This document shows positions 35,556 through 44,169 of a DNA stretch of 64,000 nucleotides, one piece after another; the stretch's first letter is position 1; every line of letters begins with the position of its first letter. The notes below the pieces were generated by a model that saw nothing but the letters and a program-made list of their open reading frames with translations, was not told the DNA's origin and did not search any database. The stretch covers positions 124,001-188,000 of the forward strand of contig ONBG01000004.1 in NCBI GenBank assembly GCA_900316015.1, in the 5' to 3' direction. The position numbers were made by a program, and so were the translations under genes. Source of the stretch: an uncultured Prevotella sp. Its GTDB lineage: Bacteria > Bacteroidota > Bacteroidia > Bacteroidales > Bacteroidaceae.

Positions 35556-35870
35556 TCATTGATAGCGGTATCGACGCCTGCGCTTCAAGTAGTCCAAATC
35601 GTTTTGATGGTTGTAAGCCTCTTTTTCAAAGCGGATGTTGAAGTAAGCCATAATACCACTGCGGCATTTGACGAGTAGGCAGAGCCACTCGATCACATAC
35701 CATAGATAGAAACCAATGAAGAGCAGCTCCCGTTGCTGGGCTGTGTGAATACGCTCGTGGTTAAGCTCCACGGCATTAAGTTCCTTCACAGTGAAGATGA
35801 CTCCGAAGAGGTTAATAGCATAGAATCCACCCTTGACGGGGAAACGTGTGATATGAACTATTTTTGTCAT
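35556..35870 (-). CDS. small membrane protein with HExxH motif
   Basis: A 104-aa protein. NHERIHTAQQREL contains a perfect zincin HExxH motif followed by a hydrophobic segment (LLFIGFYLWYVIEWLCLL) and then IRFEKEAY, where a Glu could be the third zinc ligand. The layout recalls truncated M56-type membrane peptidases, but it is far shorter than these and activity is unproven. The basic tail (DYLKRRRRYRYQ) suggests a cytoplasmic C-terminus. Confidence 0.7.
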   Translation of the reverse strand: MTKIVHITRFPVKGGFYAINLFGVIFTVKELNAVELNHERIHTAQQRELLFIGFYLWYVIEWLCLLVKCRSGIMAYFNIRFEKEAYNHQNDLDYLKRRRRYRYQ

Positions 35871-35940
35871 CTCGAAATGGACTATATGTATTCATTGACA
35901 ATCCGCTTGCGCGTGCCAGAAGGAGCCGGAGCAAGGTGCA

Positions 35941-36294
35941 TCAAGCGGAAATATATTTATCGCGCAATCGCTTAGGCAGCTTACTCAGCACAAGTTGATA
36001 GGATTGGGTAATCAGGTTCTTTACCATCTCGCCATCCATTTCATCAAGATAGATGTCGTTCCAATGCACTTTGTTCAAGTGATAAGCCGGCCGAATGCCA
36101 TCATGGTGATCTCGCATAACCTGTCCTTGCTCTGGAGGAAGTTTCAGAGCACACGACGGTTCTGGGGCATTCAGCCATATATGCAAGAAGATCTTCACTT
36201 CTATGCGAAACAACACCCAGTCTTCGCCGTAAGCCTGGTCTTCTGTAGCACCAGGTAAGGATAATGCAAAGTCGCGTACCTCTTCAATATTCAT
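35941..36294 (-). CDS. MmcQ/YjbR family protein
   Basis: A 117-aa small protein matching the MmcQ/YjbR family, which has a CyaY-like fold and is annotated as DNA-binding: MNIEEVRDFALSLPGATED, the central HIWLNAPEPSCALKLPPE, and WNDIYLDEMDGEMVKNLI. Full length. Monocistronic as far as visible; its role is unknown. Confidence 0.9.
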   Translation of the reverse strand: MNIEEVRDFALSLPGATEDQAYGEDWVLFRIEVKIFLHIWLNAPEPSCALKLPPEQGQVMRDHHDGIRPAYHLNKVHWNDIYLDEMDGEMVKNLITQSYQLVLSKLPKRLRDKYISA

Positions 36295-36308
36295 TATGAT
36301 TGCCGATT

Positions 36309-36443
36309 TTAGTTGAACGAGGATAGATTGCCTTCTAATCCATCACAGAAGCTTTGTGTTAGATGTATGTTCTCCACGTCTGTGACTCGTGGTTGCAAAG
36401 CCCCTCTAAAACTTCTTTTTGTCCCATGCATCAAGTTGTCCAT
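36309..36443 (-). CDS. small ORF, 44 aa, unknown
   Basis: Starts ATG at 36443 (MDNLMHGTKRSFRGALQPRV) and ends DGLEGNLSSFN, 14 bp before the MmcQ gene on the same strand. A TATATTTG -7 element at 36476-36483 (minus strand) fits a transcript starting just upstream of this ATG, which argues against the longer frame to 36620. I do not recognise it; it may be only the leader of the MmcQ transcript. Confidence 0.35.
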   Translation of the reverse strand: MDNLMHGTKRSFRGALQPRVTDVENIHLTQSFCDGLEGNLSSFN

Positions 36444-36910
36444 TTCGATTGTTTCCTTTCCTTTGATATCAATTGCAAATATAAATCTTTTTTTGAATAA
36501 AATGGGTTGGGGCACATCATTTTTAAGTACCTTTATTCTTTTAAATGATAAAAGGTGCCTCCATACTAAGTTCAACCCATAAAAGTAGATCAAGACGATC
36601 ATCGGGAAGCGGAAGGACATCAGTCTGTCTTACCTTCCATGGAATTGATCAGCGGGATCGGCAGGTTGTCATGTGACAGCCTGCTGATCTTGATATTATA
36701 TGAACATCAATGATAGTGTCCCGACTCTCCCAGGAACTGCTTCTGGAAGGGGCAATTCATCATTCTCGTGTTAGTTAGAATAAACATGATCGCAATCGAC
36801 TTTCAGGAAAAATCTTGCATAAAGTCTGGTTTGATGCCCTCTTGGATTGTGGATTATTCTTCATCAATTATATTCAAAAAGGAATTAAAATAGCATTTTA
36901 ACATAAATAA

Positions 36911-36942
36911 TTTGCAATTCATACAAGAAAGATATACTTTTG
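36911..36942 (+). promoter_or_regulatory. promoter of the surface-protein operon
   Basis: TTTG (36911-36914), 20-bp spacer, TACTTTTG (36935-36942), leaving a 5' leader of about 125 nt before the ATG at 37073. The rest of 36444-36910 contains an isolated hairpin (36661-36684) and no supported gene. Confidence 0.7.
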
Positions 36943-37072
36943 TCGCTGATTAGGATAGATCCACAATTAATCTTTGAGGATTGACCTATGAATGAAACCA
37001 TCATTAAACTGTTGAAATGAATAGACAGTGAACTTGAAGTGTAACGTATTTAATCAAAATAAACAGAGAATT

Positions 37073-40000
37073 ATGAAGAAAACTTTACGCCTGTTTGCAT
37101 GCTCCATTGCGATGATAATCGCAACGGGGGGGGTAAAAGCCCAGGTTCCTGCTTCAGGTACTTACCAAATTAAGTCGGCTTCCGGCACTTATGTGGAAGT
37201 CAAGGGTAAGTATTATGCGAAACCTGATGCCAGTACAACGAATGACTACACCCAGATTGGGGTGGGTATTGGTTACAAAGCCGGAGACGGTTACCGTGTT
37301 TTTTCACTATCCGGGAAGAATCCGAAGGACAATTCTTCCATTGAAGTCTACAATTATGTAGAGAAAGCCTGTAAGATTGTGTCCGAGTTCGCACAGGCTG
37401 AACTCAACAAGAAATTAGGTACCTTACTTTCTAGTCAGAATGGAAATGCTGACAATAGCCTGACAGCACAGTTTCTGCCAGCCCTCGATGCCATGGCTGA
37501 CTCCATCTGCAAGATTTACACAGACGACTATGCTTTTATGACACTTGTGCCACAGGCTCACTATGGCAACAAGTGGATCGTTCGTGCAAAGGCTACCGTA
37601 CCTGCTATCCCCTACACCATTCAGGCTGTGGGCAACTACATCGTTGTTGGCAGTGACGTGCGCGGCGATGGACACAAGAGTACAGATGTGTGGGACTGGG
37701 CGAAACAACACGTGCTGAAGTATTTGGACGAGCATCAGACCGACGCCAGCCTCAAGGCCTTAGCCGTAAAGTATCTCGACCAGGTGATCCCTGGTACAAC
37801 CTATTACCTGACCTACGAATCGAAGGACAATTCTTTTGGCTATGAGACCACACCTTCCGACAACGGCATTTGGACAATGGAAGAGCTCAGCACTACTGCC
37901 GACAAACTGACACCGGGCGTGGTGAACATCAAGAACAACTCTACCGACCATTATGTCAACGTAACGGGCAAGTATGAGGCTGAGCCCAATCTCACTCTCG
38001 ATGAGATAACTGGCAGTGACGTGAACAAGAAGAATACTGCCATCACCCTCGACTTCGGGCGTTACGACCGTAGCAAAGATAACTACTATCGCATCACCGA
38101 ATTGTCTAACCAAGGACAGGATGTAGTAGGTTACCTTGCTAAGGGCATGGAGAAAGCATTCAAAGTGTTGGATGCCAAACTCACAGAGAAGGGACTCTAC
38201 ACAAAGATCGCCCAAATGATTAACGGGAAGTTGAATGAGAAGAATATCAACTACTCAGTAACCACCGACAATGTTAGCGCTGATGTGAAGACGGCCGTCG
38301 ACCTCTGCGCCGACCATTATGCTTATATGAAGCTCATCGACAATGGAGATGGATCTGTATCGTTGCGTGTGGATGTGCCCCAGGTTCCTGCCCTACTCGA
38401 CTTTGCTGTTCAGCTATTGAAGGGAGAGAACACGACCTTTGAGGATTTTGCTAAAGACCAGATCACAAAGTACTTCGAGAGCAGTCAGACTACGGATGCA
38501 CTGAAGAAGCTTTGGAATCAGAATAAGGACAAGTGGCATTTCGGCAAGGTTTATTACCTATCTGCAGAGTCGAGCTATAACACCTTTGAATTTACCGAAG
38601 ACGGAAACGATGCAGCTGCTCTCTGGTCATTGACTGACGTGAACGCGACAAACAGTACTACAAATCCTTATCAGGGATACTTCCGCATTAAGAATGTGGG
38701 AGGGTTTGGCGACCAGCAATATGTCGAAGTGCGCGGACGTGCTACGGCTGATGTGGCTGCCACGAATGCCGACAAAGTAACTAAGCCGGGCACTGTGCTC
38801 TATGTTAATCTCAACGCGAATCCTACCACCATCTCTTCTCCTTACAAACAGGGCGAGACGGTAAAGGCATACGAATTGATGAACTTACGCAGCCAAGGGA
38901 TCGACGTGATGAACGGCTGCGAGGCAACAACTATGGAAGAACTCGCCCAGATGTTGATGTTGGGAGATGAAGTCTCATTGTCGACTGCCTACAATGGCTA
39001 TGTCGGTTTCGGGCGTATGCTCCTTAGCATGGGTGCTTCTTTAGCCGACGGTATGATAGGACAAACTATTACGGATGCAACCCAAAAGAGTAAGTTCGAT
39101 GCTTTGATGGCAGATTTCAATGCTAACTATCTCCCGAATCTGAAGTTCCAAGTTTACCTGATTCCTGTAGACGGACAGAAGGATACTTATCTCGTTCGTT
39201 CGATGGTTCCCTCTCTGAAACCTATCGTTGATTTCTATAAAGCTAATAAGACAGATATGGATGCAGTTGTCGTCCCTGCTGTAAGAAACTTCCTTAATAA
39301 CTACTCCAGCTATACCAGCAAGATCGGCTTTACCGGTGAGAAATTTACGGCTGATGATGATGCCACCATCAACAAATGGTATAGCGCGGATGGCGGTGAA
39401 TGGCACGTAAAGATTGCTTGCGAAAAGAATGCTGACGGCACATTGAAGGGCAGCGGCACTGACGCTGATCCTTGGACGCTCTCCTACTCTACCATCCTCG
39501 GCAGTGAGCAGATCATGTTCGACTGGCTCAAGCTCCAGATGATGAAGGCATTGAAGGCTACAGGGCGCGACCATACACTCGGTGGCTATGTGAACATGAT
39601 CCATTATAAAACACCGTATTACCTCATCGAAGGTGACAACCACGATGCTGCAGGCAACCGCGTCTATACGGGTAATGCTGAATTAGGCTTCGCCAACGAC
39701 GGACTGAATGCAGGGACGGCTTTCGGTGGCTCTATCAACGATGACCTTACCAATGCCACAAATCATGCTTATTGGACACTCGAGCCTGTGGATGAGACCA
39801 ACTACTTTACCGTAAAGCCTAACTCTCATCCGGGCAAGAACGGTAAGTATTACGCTTCTACCTATCTCGACTTCCCCTTCCAGATCAAAGGCAGCAACGT
39901 AAGCTCAGTCTATACGCTGAATGCTGATGGCGTTAAGGAGGGTACAGATGCCGATGGTAATGCCATCAAGTATGTTACCTTCGACAAGGCTACGGGTGTT

Positions 40001-40582
40001 ATTCCTGCTGCTACACCTGTCATCATTGAGTATAACTCCAATGCAGTCAGCAGCGACCTGGCTCTCGAACCCGTGATGAGTGATGCACGTGCCACCACAC
40101 AGAGCGACCTGATCCAGGGAACCTTCTTCGGTGGCAAGCACAATGTAACCTATCCGAATTTTAGAGATGGAACAATGGCTATCATCAAGAGCATGGCGTA
40201 TGCCGCAATAAAGGGCAATATCGACGACAAGTTTGGTACGACAACCTTGAACAAGAACCTCTTTCTGTTTGGGTACAATGCTGAGGAAAAACATAATCCT
40301 TACGGGTTCTGGCTGTACAGTACACACAACGCAGACGATACTACCATTTCCAACAATAACATCCCTGCCAACAAGCCTTTCTTGCTTCAGGATCCTGAAA
40401 TGAATGCGAAGATCTATGTGATGTTCGGTGATGAGGAAGCAACAGGTATTGAGCATGTTATCAACAACGACAATACGACAATTCCTGCTCATGCACCGCG
40501 TTATAATCTCTCTGGTCAGCGTGTAGACGAGACCTATAAAGGTATCGTGATTGTGAATGGTCATAAGTACATACAAAAGTAA
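37073..40582 (+). CDS. large secreted protein with three internal repeats and C-terminal NGKK-type tail
   Basis: A 1169-aa secreted protein of unknown function. Signal peptide MKKTLRLFACSIAMIIATGGVKAQ. Three ~270-residue repeat modules open with similar strands: GTYQIKSASGTYVEVKGKYY, VVNIKNNSTDHYVNVTGKYE and GYFRIKNVGGFGDQQYVEVRG, each followed by an AELNKKL/LTEKGLYTKI-type helical part. The end reads TGIEHVINN, then YNLSGQRV and GIVIVNGHKYIQK, the Prevotella-type terminal module shared with the other two large surface proteins here. It is followed 12 bp later by a 67-aa acidic-tailed gene. It has its own promoter with a 125-nt leader. Confidence 0.88.
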   Translation: MKKTLRLFACSIAMIIATGGVKAQVPASGTYQIKSASGTYVEVKGKYYAKPDASTTNDYTQIGVGIGYKAGDGYRVFSLSGKNPKDNSSIEVYNYVEKACKIVSEFAQAELNKKLGTLLSSQNGNADNSLTAQFLPALDAMADSICKIYTDDYAFMTLVPQAHYGNKWIVRAKATVPAIPYTIQAVGNYIVVGSDVRGDGHKSTDVWDWAKQHVLKYLDEHQTDASLKALAVKYLDQVIPGTTYYLTYESKDNSFGYETTPSDNGIWTMEELSTTADKLTPGVVNIKNNSTDHYVNVTGKYEAEPNLTLDEITGSDVNKKNTAITLDFGRYDRSKDNYYRITELSNQGQDVVGYLAKGMEKAFKVLDAKLTEKGLYTKIAQMINGKLNEKNINYSVTTDNVSADVKTAVDLCADHYAYMKLIDNGDGSVSLRVDVPQVPALLDFAVQLLKGENTTFEDFAKDQITKYFESSQTTDALKKLWNQNKDKWHFGKVYYLSAESSYNTFEFTEDGNDAAALWSLTDVNATNSTTNPYQGYFRIKNVGGFGDQQYVEVRGRATADVAATNADKVTKPGTVLYVNLNANPTTISSPYKQGETVKAYELMNLRSQGIDVMNGCEATTMEELAQMLMLGDEVSLSTAYNGYVGFGRMLLSMGASLADGMIGQTITDATQKSKFDALMADFNANYLPNLKFQVYLIPVDGQKDTYLVRSMVPSLKPIVDFYKANKTDMDAVVVPAVRNFLNNYSSYTSKIGFTGEKFTADDDATINKWYSADGGEWHVKIACEKNADGTLKGSGTDADPWTLSYSTILGSEQIMFDWLKLQMMKALKATGRDHTLGGYVNMIHYKTPYYLIEGDNHDAAGNRVYTGNAELGFANDGLNAGTAFGGSINDDLTNATNHAYWTLEPVDETNYFTVKPNSHPGKNGKYYASTYLDFPFQIKGSNVSSVYTLNADGVKEGTDADGNAIKYVTFDKATGVIPAATPVIIEYNSNAVSSDLALEPVMSDARATTQSDLIQGTFFGGKHNVTYPNFRDGTMAIIKSMAYAAIKGNIDDKFGTTTLNKNLFLFGYNAEEKHNPYGFWLYSTHNADDTTISNNNIPANKPFLLQDPEMNAKIYVMFGDEEATGIEHVINNDNTTIPAHAPRYNLSGQRVDETYKGIVIVNGHKYIQK

Positions 40583-40594
40583 GACTTTGAAGCG

Positions 40595-40798
40595 ATGAAA
40601 AAAACATATATAAGGCCTAATACCACTTTTGTGGAACTAAATCTCCAAGGCAGTGTCTTGGAAGGGACAGCGATTGCAGGACAGTCTAAAGTCCCAGTGG
40701 GAAAGCCTGAAGATCCCAATGACGTAGAATGGAGTTCCAAAAGCAATCGTTTCGACGATGATGAAGAGGATGAAGCTTGGGACAGCACTTGGAAATAA
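40595..40798 (+). CDS. small acidic-tailed protein paired with a surface protein (1 of 3)
   Basis: A 67-aa protein starting MKKTYIRPNTTFVELNLQGS and ending SNRFDDDEEDEAWDSTWK. It begins 12 bp after the large secreted protein gene and is followed by a terminator, so it is co-transcribed. Layout (basic MKKxYxxP start, beta-like V-rich segment, Gly/Ser/Pro middle, K-x-N-x-F-acidic tail) is shared with the small genes at 42484 and 46350. No signal peptide, no known domain. Function unknown. Confidence 0.8.
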   Translation: MKKTYIRPNTTFVELNLQGSVLEGTAIAGQSKVPVGKPEDPNDVEWSSKSNRFDDDEEDEAWDSTWK

Positions 40799-40810
40799 TA
40801 GTTAATCATC

Positions 40811-40850
40811 AAAGCCCCGTTACATCCTTCGGGATCTATCGGGGCTTTTT
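40811..40850 (+). terminator. terminator after first surface/small gene pair
   Basis: AGCCCCG stem (40813-40819), 20-nt loop, CGGGGCT followed by T5; it lies 13 bp after the stop codon. Confidence 0.85.
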
Positions 40851-40865
40851 AAATAATTAAAGCAA

Positions 40866-42473
40866 ATGAAATTATTAAAAGGAAAAGGAACAATGAAGCT
40901 GGCGATGCTCAGCCTGCTTCTAATGATATCGGGAAATGCCTTCGGTGGAGGATCCTCGACCTATTATTTTAAGGCTCAGTTGGCAGGCAAAACGGGTGAA
41001 GGCAAAGTTTATGGATCTTCAACCGATGTAACCCCAAAAGAGTCGGACTATAAGGAAACCTTTGTTGTTCCTCAATGGAGCTATACACAGAGTGGGGTTA
41101 CAGATGTACGCTCCACCGCTTCGCTATATCTCTATGCCCAGCCGGAAAGCGGCTACATCTTGAAGAACTGGACGATGGGAAACCAAACAGTTGGGTTGGA
41201 CAACAAGACCCTTGCTCCTATTCAGGGAAATACCACGGCCACGACTGTCAATTACGTTGCAAACTTTGTATCCACTGACACGCAGCTTGGCAAATATTAT
41301 CGGGTAAAGAACGTATTAACCGGCAAATATGTCGGACTGGTAAACAACAAGCAGTTGGATTATCTCGATCTTGTCGCAACTGTAGGTGGAGGTCTAAGTC
41401 AAGCATCTGGTAATATCGACAAGATCTATCAAGCTTTGGGAGACAATTACATTGGCGTAGACATCAACATGGTACAGGACGAGAATTTGACCGACGTGGG
41501 TGATGTTCTTTTCCTTCGCGATGCTTCTACTACTCAGTATGACGTGGTAGGTCAGGGCACTTCATTGAATCATTTGGCACAAGGAACCTACCCGGGCAAG
41601 GAATACATTACGTTCTACAACAATTTCGCCAAATTTACCAAGCGGGATGCAGGCGATTATCTCATCTCATTGAAACCCAATAGTGACAATTCTACGGGCA
41701 ATAGCATGTTTACGGATTCCTACTTCTACGACAACAATGGCAAGTTTGCACTCAACCAAAAGAAGCCCGCGAATGAAACCGATGAATACCACTGGCAGAT
41801 GATACCCGTGGAATATTTCTGTGTGAAGCCACTCAACGAGAACATAAAGGATGGGAATGGATACTATTGGACAACTTTGGTAACGGCCTTCCCCTATCAG
41901 ATTCCTGCAAACAGTGGTGTTCTTGGCGCATATACTGTTAAGCAAATAGAAGCTGGTGATGACAACAAGAATTATGCAAAGTTGGAAACAGTAGCCAATC
42001 AAGGAGAGACGGTTCCAGCAGGCACTCCCGTGCTGCTGAAGATGCACTTTTCTGATGCGTCTAAGAATAAGTTGATTCCAGTGGGCAACGTGTTCATTAG
42101 CAACTCTAACAAGGTTTCTCGCGATCTCCTTTCCGGCGTTTTCCTCGGTGGAAAGGAGAAAAACGACGCCACCAATTATAGAGTTCTCAACGTCAGTCCA
42201 ACCTCTGGAAAAATTGGCTTCTTTAAGTTGAGCTCATCTGTAACTTATATGGGAGCCAATAAAGCCTTCTTGGATTTGTCAAAGACTTCCGGAGCCAAGG
42301 GTACGGTTTACATCGACTTTGACAACATAGACTCAAAAACGACAGGCATCACAAACATCCATCAAGACGAGCAAACCAAGAATCCTGTCTACTATGACCT
42401 GCAGGGCCGAAAGGTGCAACATCCACAAAAGGGTATTTATATTGTCAATGGTAAGAAAGTATTTATTAAGTAG
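40866..42473 (+). CDS. secreted surface protein with C-terminal NGKK-type tail
   Basis: A 535-aa secreted protein (signal segment MKLAMLSLLLMISGNAFGG; ATG at 40896 is a possible alternative start). The N-terminal ~100 residues are Gly/Ser/Thr-rich beta sequence (YLYAQPESGYILKNWTMGN resembles Listeria-Bacteroides-type or InlB repeats), the middle has a KYYRVKNVLTGKYVGLV element related to the repeats of the preceding 1169-aa protein, and the end is TGITNIHQDEQ, YYDLQGRKVQHP, GIYIVNGKKVFIK. Followed 10 bp later by a 65-aa small gene. Function unknown; probably cell-surface. Confidence 0.85.
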   Translation: MKLLKGKGTMKLAMLSLLLMISGNAFGGGSSTYYFKAQLAGKTGEGKVYGSSTDVTPKESDYKETFVVPQWSYTQSGVTDVRSTASLYLYAQPESGYILKNWTMGNQTVGLDNKTLAPIQGNTTATTVNYVANFVSTDTQLGKYYRVKNVLTGKYVGLVNNKQLDYLDLVATVGGGLSQASGNIDKIYQALGDNYIGVDINMVQDENLTDVGDVLFLRDASTTQYDVVGQGTSLNHLAQGTYPGKEYITFYNNFAKFTKRDAGDYLISLKPNSDNSTGNSMFTDSYFYDNNGKFALNQKKPANETDEYHWQMIPVEYFCVKPLNENIKDGNGYYWTTLVTAFPYQIPANSGVLGAYTVKQIEAGDDNKNYAKLETVANQGETVPAGTPVLLKMHFSDASKNKLIPVGNVFISNSNKVSRDLLSGVFLGGKEKNDATNYRVLNVSPTSGKIGFFKLSSSVTYMGANKAFLDLSKTSGAKGTVYIDFDNIDSKTTGITNIHQDEQTKNPVYYDLQGRKVQHPQKGIYIVNGKKVFIK

Positions 42474-42483
42474 ATAAACAATT

Positions 42484-42681
42484 ATGATCATTAAAAAGCA
42501 TTATATCGCTCCGTCAGTAGAGATCGAGTATCTTGAGCCCCATTCACTTCTCGCAGGTTCAGGAGGTAGCAATCCTGAATGGGAAGTTAATGGTGATGAA
42601 ACCGTCACTGGTCAAGGTGCCAAAGGTAATAATTTCTATGACGAAGAAACAGATGATCTTTCATCATCTAATTGTAAGTAA
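42484..42681 (+). CDS. small acidic-tailed protein paired with a surface protein (2 of 3)
   Basis: A 65-aa protein: MIIKKHYIAPSVEIEYLEPH start, LLAGSGGSN in the middle, and the tail AKGNNFYDEETDDLSSSNCK. It begins 10 bp after the surface protein stop and is followed directly by a terminator. It shares the KKxYxxP opening and K-x-N-x-F-acidic ending with the other two small genes. The LLAGSGG segment recalls a double-glycine processing site, but no peptidase or modifying enzyme is adjacent. Function unknown. Confidence 0.8.
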   Translation: MIIKKHYIAPSVEIEYLEPHSLLAGSGGSNPEWEVNGDETVTGQGAKGNNFYDEETDDLSSSNCK

Positions 42682-42686
42682 GATTA

Positions 42687-42726
42687 CAGGAAGACAAGTG
42701 CCAGGCACTTGCCTTCCTGTTTTTTC
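42687..42726 (+). terminator. terminator after second surface/small gene pair
   Basis: CAGGAAG-A-CAAGTGCC pairs with (GG)CACTTG-C-CTTCCTG, then T6. It falls 6 bp after the small gene stop and 11 bp before the next start. Confidence 0.9.
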
Positions 42727-42736
42727 TCCTGATCAC

Positions 42737-43951
42737 ATGAAACGTTTAGCCCTCATTTGTGTTTCTATCCTGCTTACACTGGTCTCCTTTGCACAAACCG
42801 ACGACTATGACACTCTCATTCCTGGGTCACAAAGAGATGATTTCGTGAATGCCAGTCTGTTGATAGCCTCACCTGGCAACAGCATCTATTCCGTTTTTGG
42901 TCACTGTGCGCTGCGACTGCAATGCCCCTCTCAGCATTTGGACTATGTCTACACTTTTGAGACTGAATCTGGTTTGGCAGGCTACATGAAGTTCTTTGCC
43001 GGTCAGTCCAAGGCAGGGTTTGCAGCCATCAGTCCAAAGGAATATCTGACTGCGTACAGAAGAGAAGGCAGAGGTGTCATGGCTTACCCCATCAACCTCA
43101 CTCCCCATGAGAAACAAGAATTGTGGCGGGCTCTCGATAACGATATGGTACAAGGACCACATCGCAAATACAATCTGATCAAGAACCAATGCCTCTCAAT
43201 GAGTCTCCTGACGGTTGAAAGCATTTTAGAGAGAGAATATATTAGTTTCAAAGGCATTCCAAATCATTTGGTACACAAAAATAACGGATGCCTTGTAAGA
43301 TACTATTCGCGAATGTCACCATGGGGACAATTCCTCTATATGACTTTTATGGGTAGTGAAGCTGACGATACCTGGGATATTGAATATACATTAGCGCCCG
43401 AATCAATGCCCTATTTATTGCGTGAGTCTAAGATCATTTCCGCAGACCATACACAGAGACGAGCCTTCATGAAAGGCAATCCCCAGCAATTGCTCTCAAC
43501 AACATTTATCCCAACACCCTCCTCTGTAAGTCCTTCCCTATTCTTTGGATTTTTATTAGTGATGACGTTTTTTTTAACGTTGCTACAGGTAAAGGGCTGC
43601 TGCCGCCAATTAACTCATTATGTTGATGTGGCATTATTTGTATTTCAAAGTATAGCAGGACTTTTCTTGTTGTACGTCACGTTAGTGACAGGTCTTTTTG
43701 GCCTACATTGGAACTGGTATCTGATCCCTTTCAATCCTATCCCATGTTTGTTCTGGATATGCTTTCGCCATCGATCTTGGTATGGCAGGCTCTTTAATTT
43801 GTATGCAGCCATCTTAATTCTGTTCATACCGTTGATGTTTTTTGTTACTGAGCAAGCAGATATTCCCCATGCATTGCTCATCAGTATTCTTGCCATTCGC
43901 ACCCTCATGAACTCGTCACTCTCGCAAGTTATCCAACAGAAGAAATCGTAG
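42737..43951 (+). CDS. DUF4105/Lnb-type integral membrane protein
   Basis: A 404-aa envelope protein. After a signal segment (MKRLALICVSILLTLVSFAQ) comes a periplasmic Lnb N-terminal (DUF4105) domain with the conserved SVFGHCALRL and KNQCLS motifs, where Cys/His are predicted catalytic. The C-terminal third has about five transmembrane helices (PSLFFGFLLVMTFFLTLL onward). Related Lnb proteins transacylate lipoproteins; function in Bacteroidetes is untested. ATG at 42737 is chosen because the longer frame overlaps the small gene and terminator. Confidence 0.85.
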   Translation: MKRLALICVSILLTLVSFAQTDDYDTLIPGSQRDDFVNASLLIASPGNSIYSVFGHCALRLQCPSQHLDYVYTFETESGLAGYMKFFAGQSKAGFAAISPKEYLTAYRREGRGVMAYPINLTPHEKQELWRALDNDMVQGPHRKYNLIKNQCLSMSLLTVESILEREYISFKGIPNHLVHKNNGCLVRYYSRMSPWGQFLYMTFMGSEADDTWDIEYTLAPESMPYLLRESKIISADHTQRRAFMKGNPQQLLSTTFIPTPSSVSPSLFFGFLLVMTFFLTLLQVKGCCRQLTHYVDVALFVFQSIAGLFLLYVTLVTGLFGLHWNWYLIPFNPIPCLFWICFRHRSWYGRLFNLYAAILILFIPLMFFVTEQADIPHALLISILAIRTLMNSSLSQVIQQKKS

Positions 43952-44037
43952 CGATGGGAACTGGGACATAGCCATCGCACGATTTCTGCGAATCCAGGCA
44001 TGGATTTTTTGTCTCAACATGTCAAAGAACGATGCGC

Positions 44038-44169
44038 GGGAGATGACCTTTCACGCCCTGTAAGGTGACCTTTCACGAGGTGGGAGATCATCTTTTGCAA
44101 GACAGGAGATGACCTAACGGACGCCAACAGGTGACCTTTCGCGAGGCAGGAGATGACCTCCTGCAGAGC
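44038..44169 (+). repeat. six 22-bp tandem repeats
   Basis: Six units with exact 22-bp boundaries (44038, 44060, 44082, 44104, 44126, 44148). The core GGAGATGACCTTTCACGAGG is conserved with substitutions. The same family lies at 29312-29399 inverted. The stop codon and last ~18 codons of the overlapping minus-strand gene fall inside units 4-6. Confidence 0.88.

Noticed and set aside
36627-36650. GTCTTA-CCTTCCATGGAATTGA resembling the CRISPR repeat with a 5-bp gap
   Set aside because: Single occurrence with no second repeat at spacer distance and 32 kb from the array; could be chance.
36647-36689. Strong hairpin (GCAGGTTGTCA / TGACAGCCTGC with outer GATCA/TGATC)
   Set aside because: No T-run follows and no gene or promoter points to it; function cannot be supported.
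37200-40576. Long minus-strand frames opposite the 1169-aa gene
   Set aside because: Antisense shadows of a gene with strong codon bias; the plus frame has signal peptide, promoter and downstream partner.
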